From positions 62,001 through 126,000 of the forward strand of contig JASNZF010000004.1 in the NCBI GenBank assembly GCA_048499805.1: 64,000 nucleotides of DNA, read 5' to 3'. Within the stretch, counting starts at the first letter, position 1, and each line of letters opens with the position of its first letter. Of the stretch, positions 33,132 to 41,136 are shown in pieces. The notes beneath the pieces are model-generated. The model did not search any database, was not told the origin of the DNA, and was given only the letters and a program-made list of their open reading frames with translations. The position numbers and the translations under genes are program-made. This DNA is from JAWXBA01 sp048499805. Lineage in GTDB: Bacteria > Gemmatimonadota > Gemmatimonadetes > Gemmatimonadales > GWC2-71-9.

Positions 33132-35726
33132 GTGGCCGACACCGGCAGCACCCCGCTGATGACCCAGTACCGCGACATCAAGTCGCGGCACCGGGACGCC
33201 ATCCTGTTCTTCCGGATGGGCGACTTCTACGAGATGTTCTTCGACGACGCGGAACTCGGCGCCCGGGTCCTTGGCATCACCCTCACCTCGCGGGGGGACG
33301 GCGTGCCGCTCGCCGGTGTCCCCGTCAAGGCCGCCGCCGACTACCTGCGGCAACTGGTCGCTGCGGGCCACCGCGTCGCCATCTGCGAGCAGGTCGAGGA
33401 TCCCAAGCTCGCCAAGGGCATCGTCAAGCGCGCCGTGGTGGAGACCGTCACCCCCGGCGCGCTGCTCGAGGAGGGCTGGCTCGCCGGCGGGCGCAACAAC
33501 TGGCTGGTGGCCATCGCCCCGCCGGCCGGCGCCGACGACCTCCCCTCCCGACGCTACGGCGTGGCTGCCATCGACCTCTCGACCGGTGAGGTCGTCCTCG
33601 AGACCGCCCGCCCCGACGGGCTCGCCGAGTCGCTCGGCCGACTCCACCCCGCGGAGATTGTCCTCCCCACCGGCGCGCCCGACCTGCCGCTGGAGCCCGA
33701 GGTCATGCGCACCCGTCGGGAGGGCTGGGAGTTCGACCCGGAACTCGCGCGCGAGGAACTGGCGCGCCGCTATGCCCTCGCCAGTCTCGATGGCCTGGGA
33801 CTCGGTCCCGATGACAGCCCCGCCGTCGGCGCGGCAGGCGCGCTCTTCCGGTACCTCGCCGACCTCCAGCCGGGCGGGCTCTCCCACCTGGCCCGTCCAG
33901 TCGTGCGCCGGTCCGACGAGTACCTCTGGATCGACGAGATGACCCGCCGGAACCTGGAGCTGGTCGAGCCGCTGCGCAGCGGGGCCAAGGGCGTCACCCT
34001 GCTCGAGGCGCTCGACGCCACCGTTACCCCCATGGGTGCTCGGCTCCTCCACCAGTGGCTCGTCTCGCCCCTGCGCCGGCCCGAGCAGATCAACGCTCGC
34101 CTCGATGCCGTCGAGGTGATGGTCAACGACAGCCGCGGGCGGACCCGGGTGCGCGCCGCCTTGGACGGCATTCGCGATGTCGAGCGGCTGGCCGGCCGGG
34201 CGGCCGCCGGCCGCGCCATCCCCAGGGAGCTGGGCGCGCTGCGCGATTCGTTTACTCGCCTTCCCGACGTGGTGGCGGCCCTGGCCGACCTGGCCGGCCG
34301 CGGCGGCAGCGCCGAGCTGGCCGGCTTGGCCTCCGGCATCGACCCGCTGGCGGACCTCGCCGCCGAGCTGGCTGCCGCCCTGGTCGACCGGCCGCCCGCG
34401 ACCCTCGCCGAGGGCGGCATCATCCGCCCGGGGTATGACGCCGAGCTCGACGAGACCCGCGCCCTCCGGGACGGCGGCAAGCAGACCATTGCCGCCATCC
34501 AGCAGCGCGAGCGCGACCGGACCGGGATCGCGTCGCTCAAGATCGGGTACAACAAGGTCTTCGGGTACTACCTCGAGATCACCAAGGCGCACAGCGCCCG
34601 GGTGCCGGAGGACTACGAGCGCCGGCAGACCCTGGCCGGCGCCGAGCGCTACGTCACCCCCGAACTCAAGGAGTATGAGGCCAAGGTCCTCGGCGCCGAG
34701 GAGCGGCTCGGCGCCCGCGAGGCCGAGCTCTATGCCGGCCTGCGGAACCGGGTCGGCGCGGCGATCGAGCGAGTGCAGGCCACCGCCCGCAGCCTGGCCC
34801 GCGTGGACGTGCTGGCCGGGCTGGCCGAGCAGGCCTCGGCCCATCGCTACGTGCGGCCTGAAGTGCATGACGGCTTCGGACTGACCCTGGTCGCCTCCCG
34901 GCACCCCGTCATCGAGCGGTTGATGGCGCGCGAGGCGTTCATTCCGAACGACATCCACTTTGACGAGTCGTCCCGGGTCCTGCTCGTCACCGGGCCGAAC
35001 ATGGCCGGCAAGAGCACCATCCTGCGCCAGATCGGCCTGGTGGCCCTGATGGCCCAGGTCGGCTCGTTCGTGCCCGCCGAGCGTGCCTCCGTCGGGGTGG
35101 CCGATCGGCTGTTCACCCGGGTGGGCGCCAGCGACAACCTCGCCCGCGGCCAGTCCACCTTCATGGTGGAGATGAGCGAGACCAGCGCCATCCTCCACAA
35201 CGCCAGCGCCCGCTCCCTGGTGCTCCTCGACGAGATCGGCCGCGGCACCTCCACCTATGACGGGGTGGCGATCGCCTGGGCGGTTACCGAGCACCTCCAC
35301 GACGTCGTGGGCTGCAAGACGATGTTCGCCACCCACTACCACGAGCTCATGCAGCTCCCCGAGACGCTCGCGCACGCCCGCAATCTCAACGTCGCCGTCC
35401 GCGAGACAGCCGACCGGGTGGTGTTCCTCCACCGCCTGGAACCGGGTGGGACCGATCGCTCCTACGGAATCCACGTCGCCGAGCTGGCTGGGCTCCCCGA
35501 GCCGGTGGTGAATCGGGCCAAGGCGGTGCTCGGTACCCTCGAGGGCGAGCACCGGATGGTGCCCGGGGATCCCCCGCGCCCCGACCCCGGGCAGCTGCCG
35601 CTCTTTGCGGAGGCCCACCCCGTCGATCCGGCGGTCACCGCGCTGCGGGGCCTCGACCTCGACACCCTCACGCCGCTCCAGGCGCTGAACCGGCTGGCCG
35701 AGCTCAAGAAGCAGGCGGGGGGATGA
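33132..35726 (+). CDS. mutS: DNA mismatch repair protein MutS
   Basis: About 864 residues from GTG 33132; ATG 33093 (overlapping the SPOR gene) and ATG 33159 are alternatives. The mismatch-binding motif is FRMGDFYEMF. The connector, core and clamp domains follow, then the ATPase with P-loop GPNMAGKST, STFMVEMSET, Walker B LVLLDEIGRGTST and ATHYHEL. It recognises mismatches and starts repair with MutL, which is not in this window. The C-terminal tail is short, as in many non-enteric MutS1 proteins. It is very probably co-transcribed with holA. Confidence 0.95.
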   Translation: MADTGSTPLMTQYRDIKSRHRDAILFFRMGDFYEMFFDDAELGARVLGITLTSRGDGVPLAGVPVKAAADYLRQLVAAGHRVAICEQVEDPKLAKGIVKRAVVETVTPGALLEEGWLAGGRNNWLVAIAPPAGADDLPSRRYGVAAIDLSTGEVVLETARPDGLAESLGRLHPAEIVLPTGAPDLPLEPEVMRTRREGWEFDPELAREELARRYALASLDGLGLGPDDSPAVGAAGALFRYLADLQPGGLSHLARPVVRRSDEYLWIDEMTRRNLELVEPLRSGAKGVTLLEALDATVTPMGARLLHQWLVSPLRRPEQINARLDAVEVMVNDSRGRTRVRAALDGIRDVERLAGRAAAGRAIPRELGALRDSFTRLPDVVAALADLAGRGGSAELAGLASGIDPLADLAAELAAALVDRPPATLAEGGIIRPGYDAELDETRALRDGGKQTIAAIQQRERDRTGIASLKIGYNKVFGYYLEITKAHSARVPEDYERRQTLAGAERYVTPELKEYEAKVLGAEERLGAREAELYAGLRNRVGAAIERVQATARSLARVDVLAGLAEQASAHRYVRPEVHDGFGLTLVASRHPVIERLMAREAFIPNDIHFDESSRVLLVTGPNMAGKSTILRQIGLVALMAQVGSFVPAERASVGVADRLFTRVGASDNLARGQSTFMVEMSETSAILHNASARSLVLLDEIGRGTSTYDGVAIAWAVTEHLHDVVGCKTMFATHYHELMQLPETLAHARNLNVAVRETADRVVFLHRLEPGGTDRSYGIHVAELAGLPEPVVNRAKAVLGTLEGEHRMVPGDPPRPDPGQLPLFAEAHPVDPAVTALRGLDLDTLTPLQALNRLAELKKQAGG

Positions 35727-35772
35727 GCGAATCCGCCTCGCCTGAGCCACCGCGTCGGGCTAGTTTCCCCTG

Positions 35773-36180
35773 ATGCGCCAGAACCTGATCTTCGCGGGCC
35801 TCCTCGTGGCCGCCTGCGCCGCCCCGCCCGATGGCACCATGGACCTCCCCGCCGGGCAGGGCGCCAACCCCGCGCGCGGCGACGAGGCCCCCGTCCCCCT
35901 CGATGCCCAGAGCCCCGTGGAGTACCCCCCGGCGTTGTTCGACCAGGCCATCGGTGGCACCGTCGTCCTGCGCCTCTTCGTCACGGAGGCCGGTGCCGTG
36001 GTTCCCGATTCCACCCGGGTGCAGGAGTCCAGCGGCTACCCCGCCCTCGACTCCGCCGCCCTGGCGGCGGCGCCCAAGCTGCGATATGCCCCCGCCACGC
36101 GCAACGGCGTGCCGGTTGCCGCCCCCTTCACCCAACCCATCATCTTCCGGGCGCCCGAGCGCGGAGGGATCGTCCCGTGA
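35773..36180 (+). CDS. Lipoprotein with TonB C-terminal domain
   Basis: A protein of 135 residues. A lipobox (LLVAAC, Cys15) follows a short signal. Residues 45-130 match the TonB C-terminal fold: PVEYPPALFDQAIGGTVVLRLFVTEAGAVV, then SSGYPALDSAALAAAPKLRYAPATRNGVPV and a final strand. It lacks a membrane anchor helix and long Pro-rich spacer, so it is a stand-alone periplasmic TonB-like domain, not an energy transducer of the usual type. TAGTTT lies six bases before ATG (leaderless pattern). The stop overlaps the cbs start as GTGA. Confidence 0.8.
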   Translation: MRQNLIFAGLLVAACAAPPDGTMDLPAGQGANPARGDEAPVPLDAQSPVEYPPALFDQAIGGTVVLRLFVTEAGAVVPDSTRVQESSGYPALDSAALAAAPKLRYAPATRNGVPVAAPFTQPIIFRAPERGGIVP

Positions 36181-37565
36181 CCCGTCCCAAGGTGACCGCC
36201 GCCCAGTCCGTGCTGGAGACGGTCGGCCAGACCCCCCTGATTCGCCTGGCCCGGGTCGGCGCCGGGATCCGCACCCCGATCTACGGCAAGGCGGAGTACG
36301 CCAATCCCGGTGGCTCGGTCAAGGACCGCATCGGCCTGGCCATCATCGAGGCCGCCGAGCGCGCCGGGACCCTCGCGCCCGGTGGCACCATCGTCGAGGG
36401 CACCTCGGGCAACACCGGGGTGGGGCTCGCCATGGCCGCCGCCCTCAAGGGCTATCACTGCATCTTCACCATGCCCGACAAGATGAGCCAGGAGAAGGTC
36501 CGGCTCCTCAAGGCCTACGGCGCGGAGGTGGTGATCACCCCCACCGCGGTGCCACCCGACCACCCCGATCACTATGTCATGAAGGCGAAGCAGATCGTCA
36601 AGGACACCCCGGGCGCCGTCATGGCCGACCAGTTCTACAACCAGGAGAACCCCGAGGCGCATTATCGCACCACCGGTCCCGAGATCTGGGAACAGACCGG
36701 GGGCACCGTCACCCACTTCGTGGCGGGGGCGGGCACCGGCGGGACGGTCAGCGGAGTTGGCCGGTTCCTCAAGGAACAGAACCCCAAGGTCCGGATCGTG
36801 GGCGGCGATCCCATCGGGTCGCTCTACGCCGGCTACCACCGGACCCGCACCCTCGGCGAGGGCCAGCCGTACAAGGTCGAGGGAATCGGCGGCGACAAGG
36901 TTCCCACCGCCCTGTGGTGGGACATCGTCGACGAGTTCCGGCAGGTCTCCGACCGCGACTCCATGGCGATGGCCCGCCGGATGGCCCGCGAGGAGGGCAT
37001 CCTGGTCGGGGGCTCCGCCGGGACCAATGTCGCCATCGCCGTCGACCTGGCGCGCGAGCTCGATGACCCCGAGGCCTGCGTCGTCACCATCCTCTGCGAC
37101 ACCGGCGAGCGCTACCTCTCCAAGGTCTTCAACGACGACTGGATGCAGGAGAACCAGCTCCTCGACCTCCGGCGTACCACTGTCGGCGACATGCTCGAGC
37201 GGCGGGGCAAGGGTTCCCCGCCCCTCGTCAGCGTCGCCCCCGCCGCCGCGGTGCGGCAGGCCCTCCACCTGATGGCCTCATGGGACGTGAGCCAGATCCC
37301 GGTCATGGACGGCGGCGAGTGCCTCGGGGGCCTGATGGAGCACTCCCTGATGACCCGAGCCCTCGACCAGCCCACCCTCCTCGACCGCCCGGTGCGCGAG
37401 GTGATGGAGGCCCCCTTCCCGGTCGTGGATGCCGCCTTCCCGACCGATCGCCTGGCCCCGATGTTGACCCGCGAGTCCCCCGCCGCCCTGGTACAGCGGG
37501 ATGGCGCCATCGTCGGCATCGTCAGCCGCGCCGACGTCCTGCGGATGATGCTGGGGGCGCGGTGA
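36177..37565 (+). CDS. Cystathionine beta-synthase-type PLP enzyme with CBS domains
   Basis: A protein of 462 residues from GTG 36177 (GTGA overlap). The PLP fold has NPGGSVKDR with Lys49 as the probable Schiff-base residue, EGTSGNTGVGLA, GAGTGGTVSG and the C-terminal GGSAGTN. Residues 335-460 hold two CBS domains (VSVAPAAAVRQALHLM; VVDAAFPTDRLAPML), as in cystathionine beta-synthase. It condenses serine with homocysteine, or acts as a cysteine synthase; the CBS pair suggests regulation by an adenosyl ligand. A purine repeat arm begins at its stop. Confidence 0.9.
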   Translation: MTRPKVTAAQSVLETVGQTPLIRLARVGAGIRTPIYGKAEYANPGGSVKDRIGLAIIEAAERAGTLAPGGTIVEGTSGNTGVGLAMAAALKGYHCIFTMPDKMSQEKVRLLKAYGAEVVITPTAVPPDHPDHYVMKAKQIVKDTPGAVMADQFYNQENPEAHYRTTGPEIWEQTGGTVTHFVAGAGTGGTVSGVGRFLKEQNPKVRIVGGDPIGSLYAGYHRTRTLGEGQPYKVEGIGGDKVPTALWWDIVDEFRQVSDRDSMAMARRMAREEGILVGGSAGTNVAIAVDLARELDDPEACVVTILCDTGERYLSKVFNDDWMQENQLLDLRRTTVGDMLERRGKGSPPLVSVAPAAAVRQALHLMASWDVSQIPVMDGGECLGGLMEHSLMTRALDQPTLLDRPVREVMEAPFPVVDAAFPTDRLAPMLTRESPAALVQRDGAIVGIVSRADVLRMMLGAR

Positions 37566-37690
37566 CGGAGCGAGGAGCGAGAAGCACGACGCGAGAAGCG
37601 CGCAACGGCTCACCCTGATCGCGGCCCCAGGCAACCGAAGGCCGACCTCGCAAGCTGCTCCCTTCTCGCTTCCCACTTCACCCTTACCTT
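37566..37690. repeat. Paired GAGAAGC element supplying the ddl -10
   Basis: The purine arm (37567-37603) begins at the cbs stop. The pyrimidine arm (37650-37690) ends in TTACCTT; TACCTT 37685-37690 is six bases before the ddl ATG. The repeat arm thus overlaps the probable -10 hexamer. Confidence 0.8.
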
Positions 37691-37696
37691 TCTCCC

Positions 37697-38701
37697 ATGC
37701 GCATCACCGTCCTGACTGGCGGCACCTCTTCCGAACGCGACGTCGCCCTCGCGTCGGCCGGCCAGGTGGTGACTGCCCTGCGCGGCCGCGGTCACCGGGT
37801 GACGGTGGTCGACACCGCTACCGGGGCCCTGACCGCCGAAGACGAGAAGGCCCGCCTTGCCCCCGGCGTCGGTGTGGCCCCCCCCTCCCTGGCCGAGCTC
37901 CAGGCCCTGGGCGGTGGGCTGGGGGTCGCCGACCTGGCCTCCCTGACCGAGGTCCGCGAGGCCGAGGTCCTGTTCCTGGCCCTGCACGGCGGCTGGGGCG
38001 AGGACGGGACCCTCCAGGCGGTGCTCGAAACCGTCGGCGTCCCGTATACCGGCAGCGGCCCCCTCGCGAGCGGCCTGGCCATGGACAAGGACATCTCCAA
38101 GCGCCTCTTTCGCGATGCCGGGATCCCCACCGCGGCCTGGCGGATGGCCCCGGTCGCTGCCGGGGAAATCGCCGAGGCACTCGGCTGGCCGGTGGTGGTC
38201 AAGCCCTCCAAGCAGGGATCCACGGTCGGGTTGACCATCGTGGATGGCCCGGAGCGCCTCGATGCCGCGATCGCCGAGGCCCGGCGGTACGACGACGAGG
38301 TGATGGTGGAGCAGTTCGTGCCGGGACGCGAGCTCACCGTCGGGGTGCTGGACGCTGCCGCCCTGGGCGTGGGCGAGATCATCCCCCGGCACGCGATCTT
38401 CGACTACGAATGCAAGTACACCCCCGGCATGTCCGAGGAGATCTTCCCCGCCGACCTGCCTGGGCCCGTGGCCGAGGCCTGTCGGCGGCTCGCCCTGGCG
38501 GCCCATCAGGCGCTCAAGCTCCGGGGGTACTCCCGGGTCGACTTTCGCTTGACACCCGCCGGGGAAATCGTCTGTTTAGAGGTGAACACCCTCCCGGGGA
38601 TGACCGCCACCAGCCTCCTGCCGCAGTCCGCCGCCGTCGCCGGCATCCCGTTTCCGGACCTCTGCGAAGCGATCTGCCGGCTGGCACTCGGAAAGGGCTG
38701 A
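37697..38701 (+). CDS. ddl: D-alanine--D-alanine ligase
   Basis: A protein of 334 residues. ATP-grasp enzyme that makes D-Ala-D-Ala for peptidoglycan. Motifs: VLTGGTSSERDVALASA at the N-terminus, LFLALHGGWGEDGTLQ, GSGPLASGLAMDKDISKRLF, VVKPSKQGSTVGL (ATP binding), VEQFVPGRELTVGVL, and the C-terminal CLEVNTLPGMT where Glu/Asn ligate Mg2+. The start ATG 37697 lacks a ribosome site but has TACCTT six bases upstream. It is transcribed alone or with the rhomboid gene 80 bp downstream. Confidence 0.96.
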   Translation: MRITVLTGGTSSERDVALASAGQVVTALRGRGHRVTVVDTATGALTAEDEKARLAPGVGVAPPSLAELQALGGGLGVADLASLTEVREAEVLFLALHGGWGEDGTLQAVLETVGVPYTGSGPLASGLAMDKDISKRLFRDAGIPTAAWRMAPVAAGEIAEALGWPVVVKPSKQGSTVGLTIVDGPERLDAAIAEARRYDDEVMVEQFVPGRELTVGVLDAAALGVGEIIPRHAIFDYECKYTPGMSEEIFPADLPGPVAEACRRLALAAHQALKLRGYSRVDFRLTPAGEIVCLEVNTLPGMTATSLLPQSAAVAGIPFPDLCEAICRLALGKG

Positions 38702-38782
38702 CCGGGACCGGCCCGATCCGTGCGGCGTGGAACGGTCGCGGGCGTCTCCCGTAGGGATGACCTGAGCCACTGGAGTCCGGCA

Positions 38783-39634
38783 ATGCGCGAGCAGCACGGC
38801 AATCACCTGACACCGTGGGTTGGCCGCCTGATGGCGGCCAACGCCGCCGTACTGGTGCTGCTCCTGACCGTCTTCACCGCGCCCCGCTTCAGCTCCGCCC
38901 TCCAGTTCGACCCCGGTCTGCTCGGGTCCCGTCCCTGGACCGCCTTCACCCATCTCTTCACCCACCTGGGACCGCTCCACCTGGCGGTCAACCTCCTCGT
39001 CCTCTGGATCTTTGGTCCTGCGGTGGAGGAGCGCATCGGGGGACGTCGCTTCGTCCTGCTCTACCTGAGTTGTGGACTCGGAGCGGCGCTCTTCGCCCTG
39101 GGCCTCGCCGGTGTTGCCGACCTGCCCCCCCTCGCCGGCGCGGGCGGCGCCGCGCTCGGCGTGGCCCTGGCAGCCGCCCTGCTCCGCCCCGATTCCCAGA
39201 TCGAGGTCTTTCCCCTGCCGGTACCGCTCTCGGCGGCCACCGCCGTGGCCACCCTGGCCGTCCTCGACCTGCTCGCCGCCTTCCGCTTCGCCGCCGACGG
39301 CCTCTCCCACTTCGCGCACCTCGGTGGGTTGATCGTGGCCTACGGGTGGTTCCGCTTCCGCCTGCTCGCGCCGCCCGCCGCTGCCGCCGCGCGACGCGAC
39401 GCGCTCCGTGCCGTGATGGCGGCACCGATGCCGATGCGCAAGCAGGAAGGCGCCTCCGTGACACCGCTCCCGCCGACCCGCGCCGAGACGGCGCTCGCCT
39501 CGGCGGAGTTCGAGCGCGTCGAGATGGATCGCGTGCTCGACAAGATCAGCGCCAGCGGATTGGACAGCCTGACCGCCGCTGAACGGCGCTTTCTGCACGA
39601 CGCGGCCGAGCGTCGGGGCAAGCGACACGACTGA
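38783..39634 (+). CDS. Rhomboid-family membrane protein lacking the catalytic serine
   Basis: A protein of 283 residues. ATG 38783 has GGAG 8 bases upstream; GTG 38720 is a poorer start. Six hydrophobic segments are seen. The rhomboid N-terminal motif HLFTHLGPLHLAVNLLVLW and the catalytic-His helix FAHLGGLIVAYGW are present. The active-site loop, GxSGA in active rhomboids, here reads GAGGA (residues 109-113; GGC codon in place of Ser). It is therefore predicted to be proteolytically inactive and may bind or route membrane clients. A cytoplasmic C-terminal tail of about 90 residues ends in an acidic/basic helix. Confidence 0.82.
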   Translation: MREQHGNHLTPWVGRLMAANAAVLVLLLTVFTAPRFSSALQFDPGLLGSRPWTAFTHLFTHLGPLHLAVNLLVLWIFGPAVEERIGGRRFVLLYLSCGLGAALFALGLAGVADLPPLAGAGGAALGVALAAALLRPDSQIEVFPLPVPLSAATAVATLAVLDLLAAFRFAADGLSHFAHLGGLIVAYGWFRFRLLAPPAAAAARRDALRAVMAAPMPMRKQEGASVTPLPPTRAETALASAEFERVEMDRVLDKISASGLDSLTAAERRFLHDAAERRGKRHD

Positions 39635-39660
39635 GGAAGCGCAACCCCCTCTCGGCTCTC

Positions 39661-39689
39661 TTGATCTTGTTCGTCGTCCTGCGTATTGT
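39661..39689 (+). promoter_or_regulatory. Candidate promoter of the DUF2268-type gene
   Basis: TTGATC (39661-39666), a 17-bp spacer and TATTGT (39684-39689) lie five bases before GTG 39695. Both hexamers match the sigma-70 consensus in four of six positions. The spacing would start the mRNA at or near the start codon. Confidence 0.4.
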
Positions 39690-39694
39690 GTCGC

Positions 39695-40639
39695 GTGCTC
39701 ATCAATCTCATCCCTGAGTTCCTCGATGTCCTCGCCTCCGCGGATCGCGAGGCGGCCTACCACCGCTATCTCCAGTCCCACCGCGACGTCCTCTCGTCCT
39801 ACTGGTCGAACTATGTCCTCGACCTCGACAGTCCCGGGGCCAACCAGGTCATCCGCGATGCCGTCGCCGCCGACCGCAGCGACCTCCACGCGCTGCTCGC
39901 CTCGCGCGACCTGGTCCAGGTGGCCGAGGATGCCGTGGCGCGCGCTGCCGACCTCCTGCGCATCGACCGCCCGCACGACACCTATCTCATGGTGGGGGTC
40001 GGGGGCGCCAATGCGGGAGAGCTGGTCATCAATGGTCGCGGGGTGGCGTTCATCTGTGTGGAGCACTTCACCGGCCGCACCAACCCCGAGACCTTCGGGA
40101 TGGGCCTGCAGCCCGACCTGATCCCCCTCTGGATCGGCCACGAGCTCGCGCATGCCGTGCGATACACCTCGCCCCAGAGCGCCAGCGAACTGCGGCGCCT
40201 GGTGGACGAAGAGGGCGGACGCTACGACTACTGGGAAACGGCGCGACGGGCCACCCTGCGGGAACTCCTCGTCAACGAGGGGCTGGCGGTCCACGCCGCC
40301 CAGGCGGTCGCGCCCGGATTCGACATGGCCGACTACTTCGGCTATCCGCGGCGCCAGTACCAGCGGATGCGCGAGCTCGAGGCGTTCCTCCGCCGGGCCG
40401 TCGCCAGCGAGCTCGACCGCAGCGGCCTCGGGCTGCGCCTGCGCTACCTCTCCGGCGGGATGACCCCCTCCGCCCGCCTCACCCTCGGCCGGGTCATCCC
40501 CGAGCGCTGCGGCTATTACCTGGGATACCGGATGTCCGAGGCGATTGTCGCCGAACGCGGCATTGCCGACTCGCTCCGCGCCTCGGCCAAGGAAGTCATG
40601 GTGGCCGAGGAACTGGCGCGAGGGCGGCAGTCGGCGTAG
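39695..40639 (+). CDS. Predicted zinc-dependent protease (DUF2268-like)
   Basis: About 314 residues from GTG 39695; an alternative TTG is at 39686. No signal peptide. The gluzincin-like motif GHELAHAV (HExxH; His149, Glu150, His153) is followed about 55 residues later by LLVNEGLAVHAAQ, where the Glu could be the third zinc ligand. This arrangement and overall length fit the DUF2268 group of predicted Zn-dependent proteases. It likely acts in the cytoplasm; the substrate is unknown. There is no ribosome site; the promoter placement suggests a leaderless mRNA. Confidence 0.7.
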   Translation: MLINLIPEFLDVLASADREAAYHRYLQSHRDVLSSYWSNYVLDLDSPGANQVIRDAVAADRSDLHALLASRDLVQVAEDAVARAADLLRIDRPHDTYLMVGVGGANAGELVINGRGVAFICVEHFTGRTNPETFGMGLQPDLIPLWIGHELAHAVRYTSPQSASELRRLVDEEGGRYDYWETARRATLRELLVNEGLAVHAAQAVAPGFDMADYFGYPRRQYQRMRELEAFLRRAVASELDRSGLGLRLRYLSGGMTPSARLTLGRVIPERCGYYLGYRMSEAIVAERGIADSLRASAKEVMVAEELARGRQSA

Positions 40640-40640
40640 C

Positions 40641-40747
40641 GGGTGAGAGGTAAGAGGTGAGAAGTGAGAGGGAAAAGCGGGCACGGGATCCCTCGGAACT
40701 TGGAGCCGGGTCGGTCACCACCTCTTACCTCTTACCTCTTACCTTCC
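40641..40747. repeat. Paired GTAAGAG element supplying the CDGSH-gene -10
   Basis: The purine arm (40641-40677) follows the stop of the protease gene. The pyrimidine arm (40721-40747) consists of CTCTTAC heptamers and ends TTACCTT, where TACCTT (40740-40745) is seven bases before ATG 40753. Confidence 0.85.
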
Positions 40748-40752
40748 CCACC

Positions 40753-40941
40753 ATGCCCACCCCTCCCACCATCACCCACAAACCCGCCGGCCCCTACGTC
40801 ATCGAGGGCGATGTGGTCATCCTCGACAACGAAGGCAATCCCATCAAGCCACCCGAGGCCAAGATCCCCGGCCAGATCAAGCTCTGTGGTTGCGGGATGT
40901 CCAAGAACAAGCCGTTCTGCGACAGCACGCACAAGCGGTAG
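40753..40941 (+). CDS. CDGSH iron-sulfur domain protein
   Basis: A protein of 62 residues. The C-terminal motif CGCGMSKNKPFCDSTH has the CxCx(8-9)PFCDxxH arrangement of the CDGSH family, which binds a 2Fe-2S cluster with three Cys and one His. The N-terminal half (AGPYVIEGDVVILDNEGN) matches small bacterial CDGSH proteins. Its role is probably electron transfer or cluster storage in the cytoplasm. The longer frame upstream is translated repeat. TACCTT sits in the leaderless position. Confidence 0.88.
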   Translation: MPTPPTITHKPAGPYVIEGDVVILDNEGNPIKPPEAKIPGQIKLCGCGMSKNKPFCDSTHKR

Positions 40942-40942
40942 C

Positions 40943-41136
40943 GGGGGGCAGCGGGGCAGCGGGGCAGCGGGGCAGCGGGGCAGCGGGGCAGCGGGGCAGC
41001 GGGGCAGAAGCTGCGCAGGTTTGAGATCGAGTCAATACCCCCGATGACACGGAGTCATCGACACCCGGCACCCTAGTCCCTAGCCCCCAGTCCCTGTTCC
41101 CCATTCCCCATTCCCCATTCCCCGTTCCCCCTCCCC
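40943..41136. repeat. CAGCGGGG octamers facing CCCCATT heptamers
   Basis: Eight or so CAGCGGGG units (40943-41008) follow the CDGSH stop. CCCTAGT, CCCCAGT and CCCCATT heptamers (41070-41135) precede the mnmE stop. The G-rich strand is the plus strand on the left and the minus strand on the right. A 10-bp hairpin-like GATGACAC..GTCATC lies between (about 41043-41060). Confidence 0.85.

Noticed and set aside
32802..35750. A 982-residue open frame antisense to mutS
   Set aside because: It is the shadow of mutS; low-complexity, no motif and no ribosome site.
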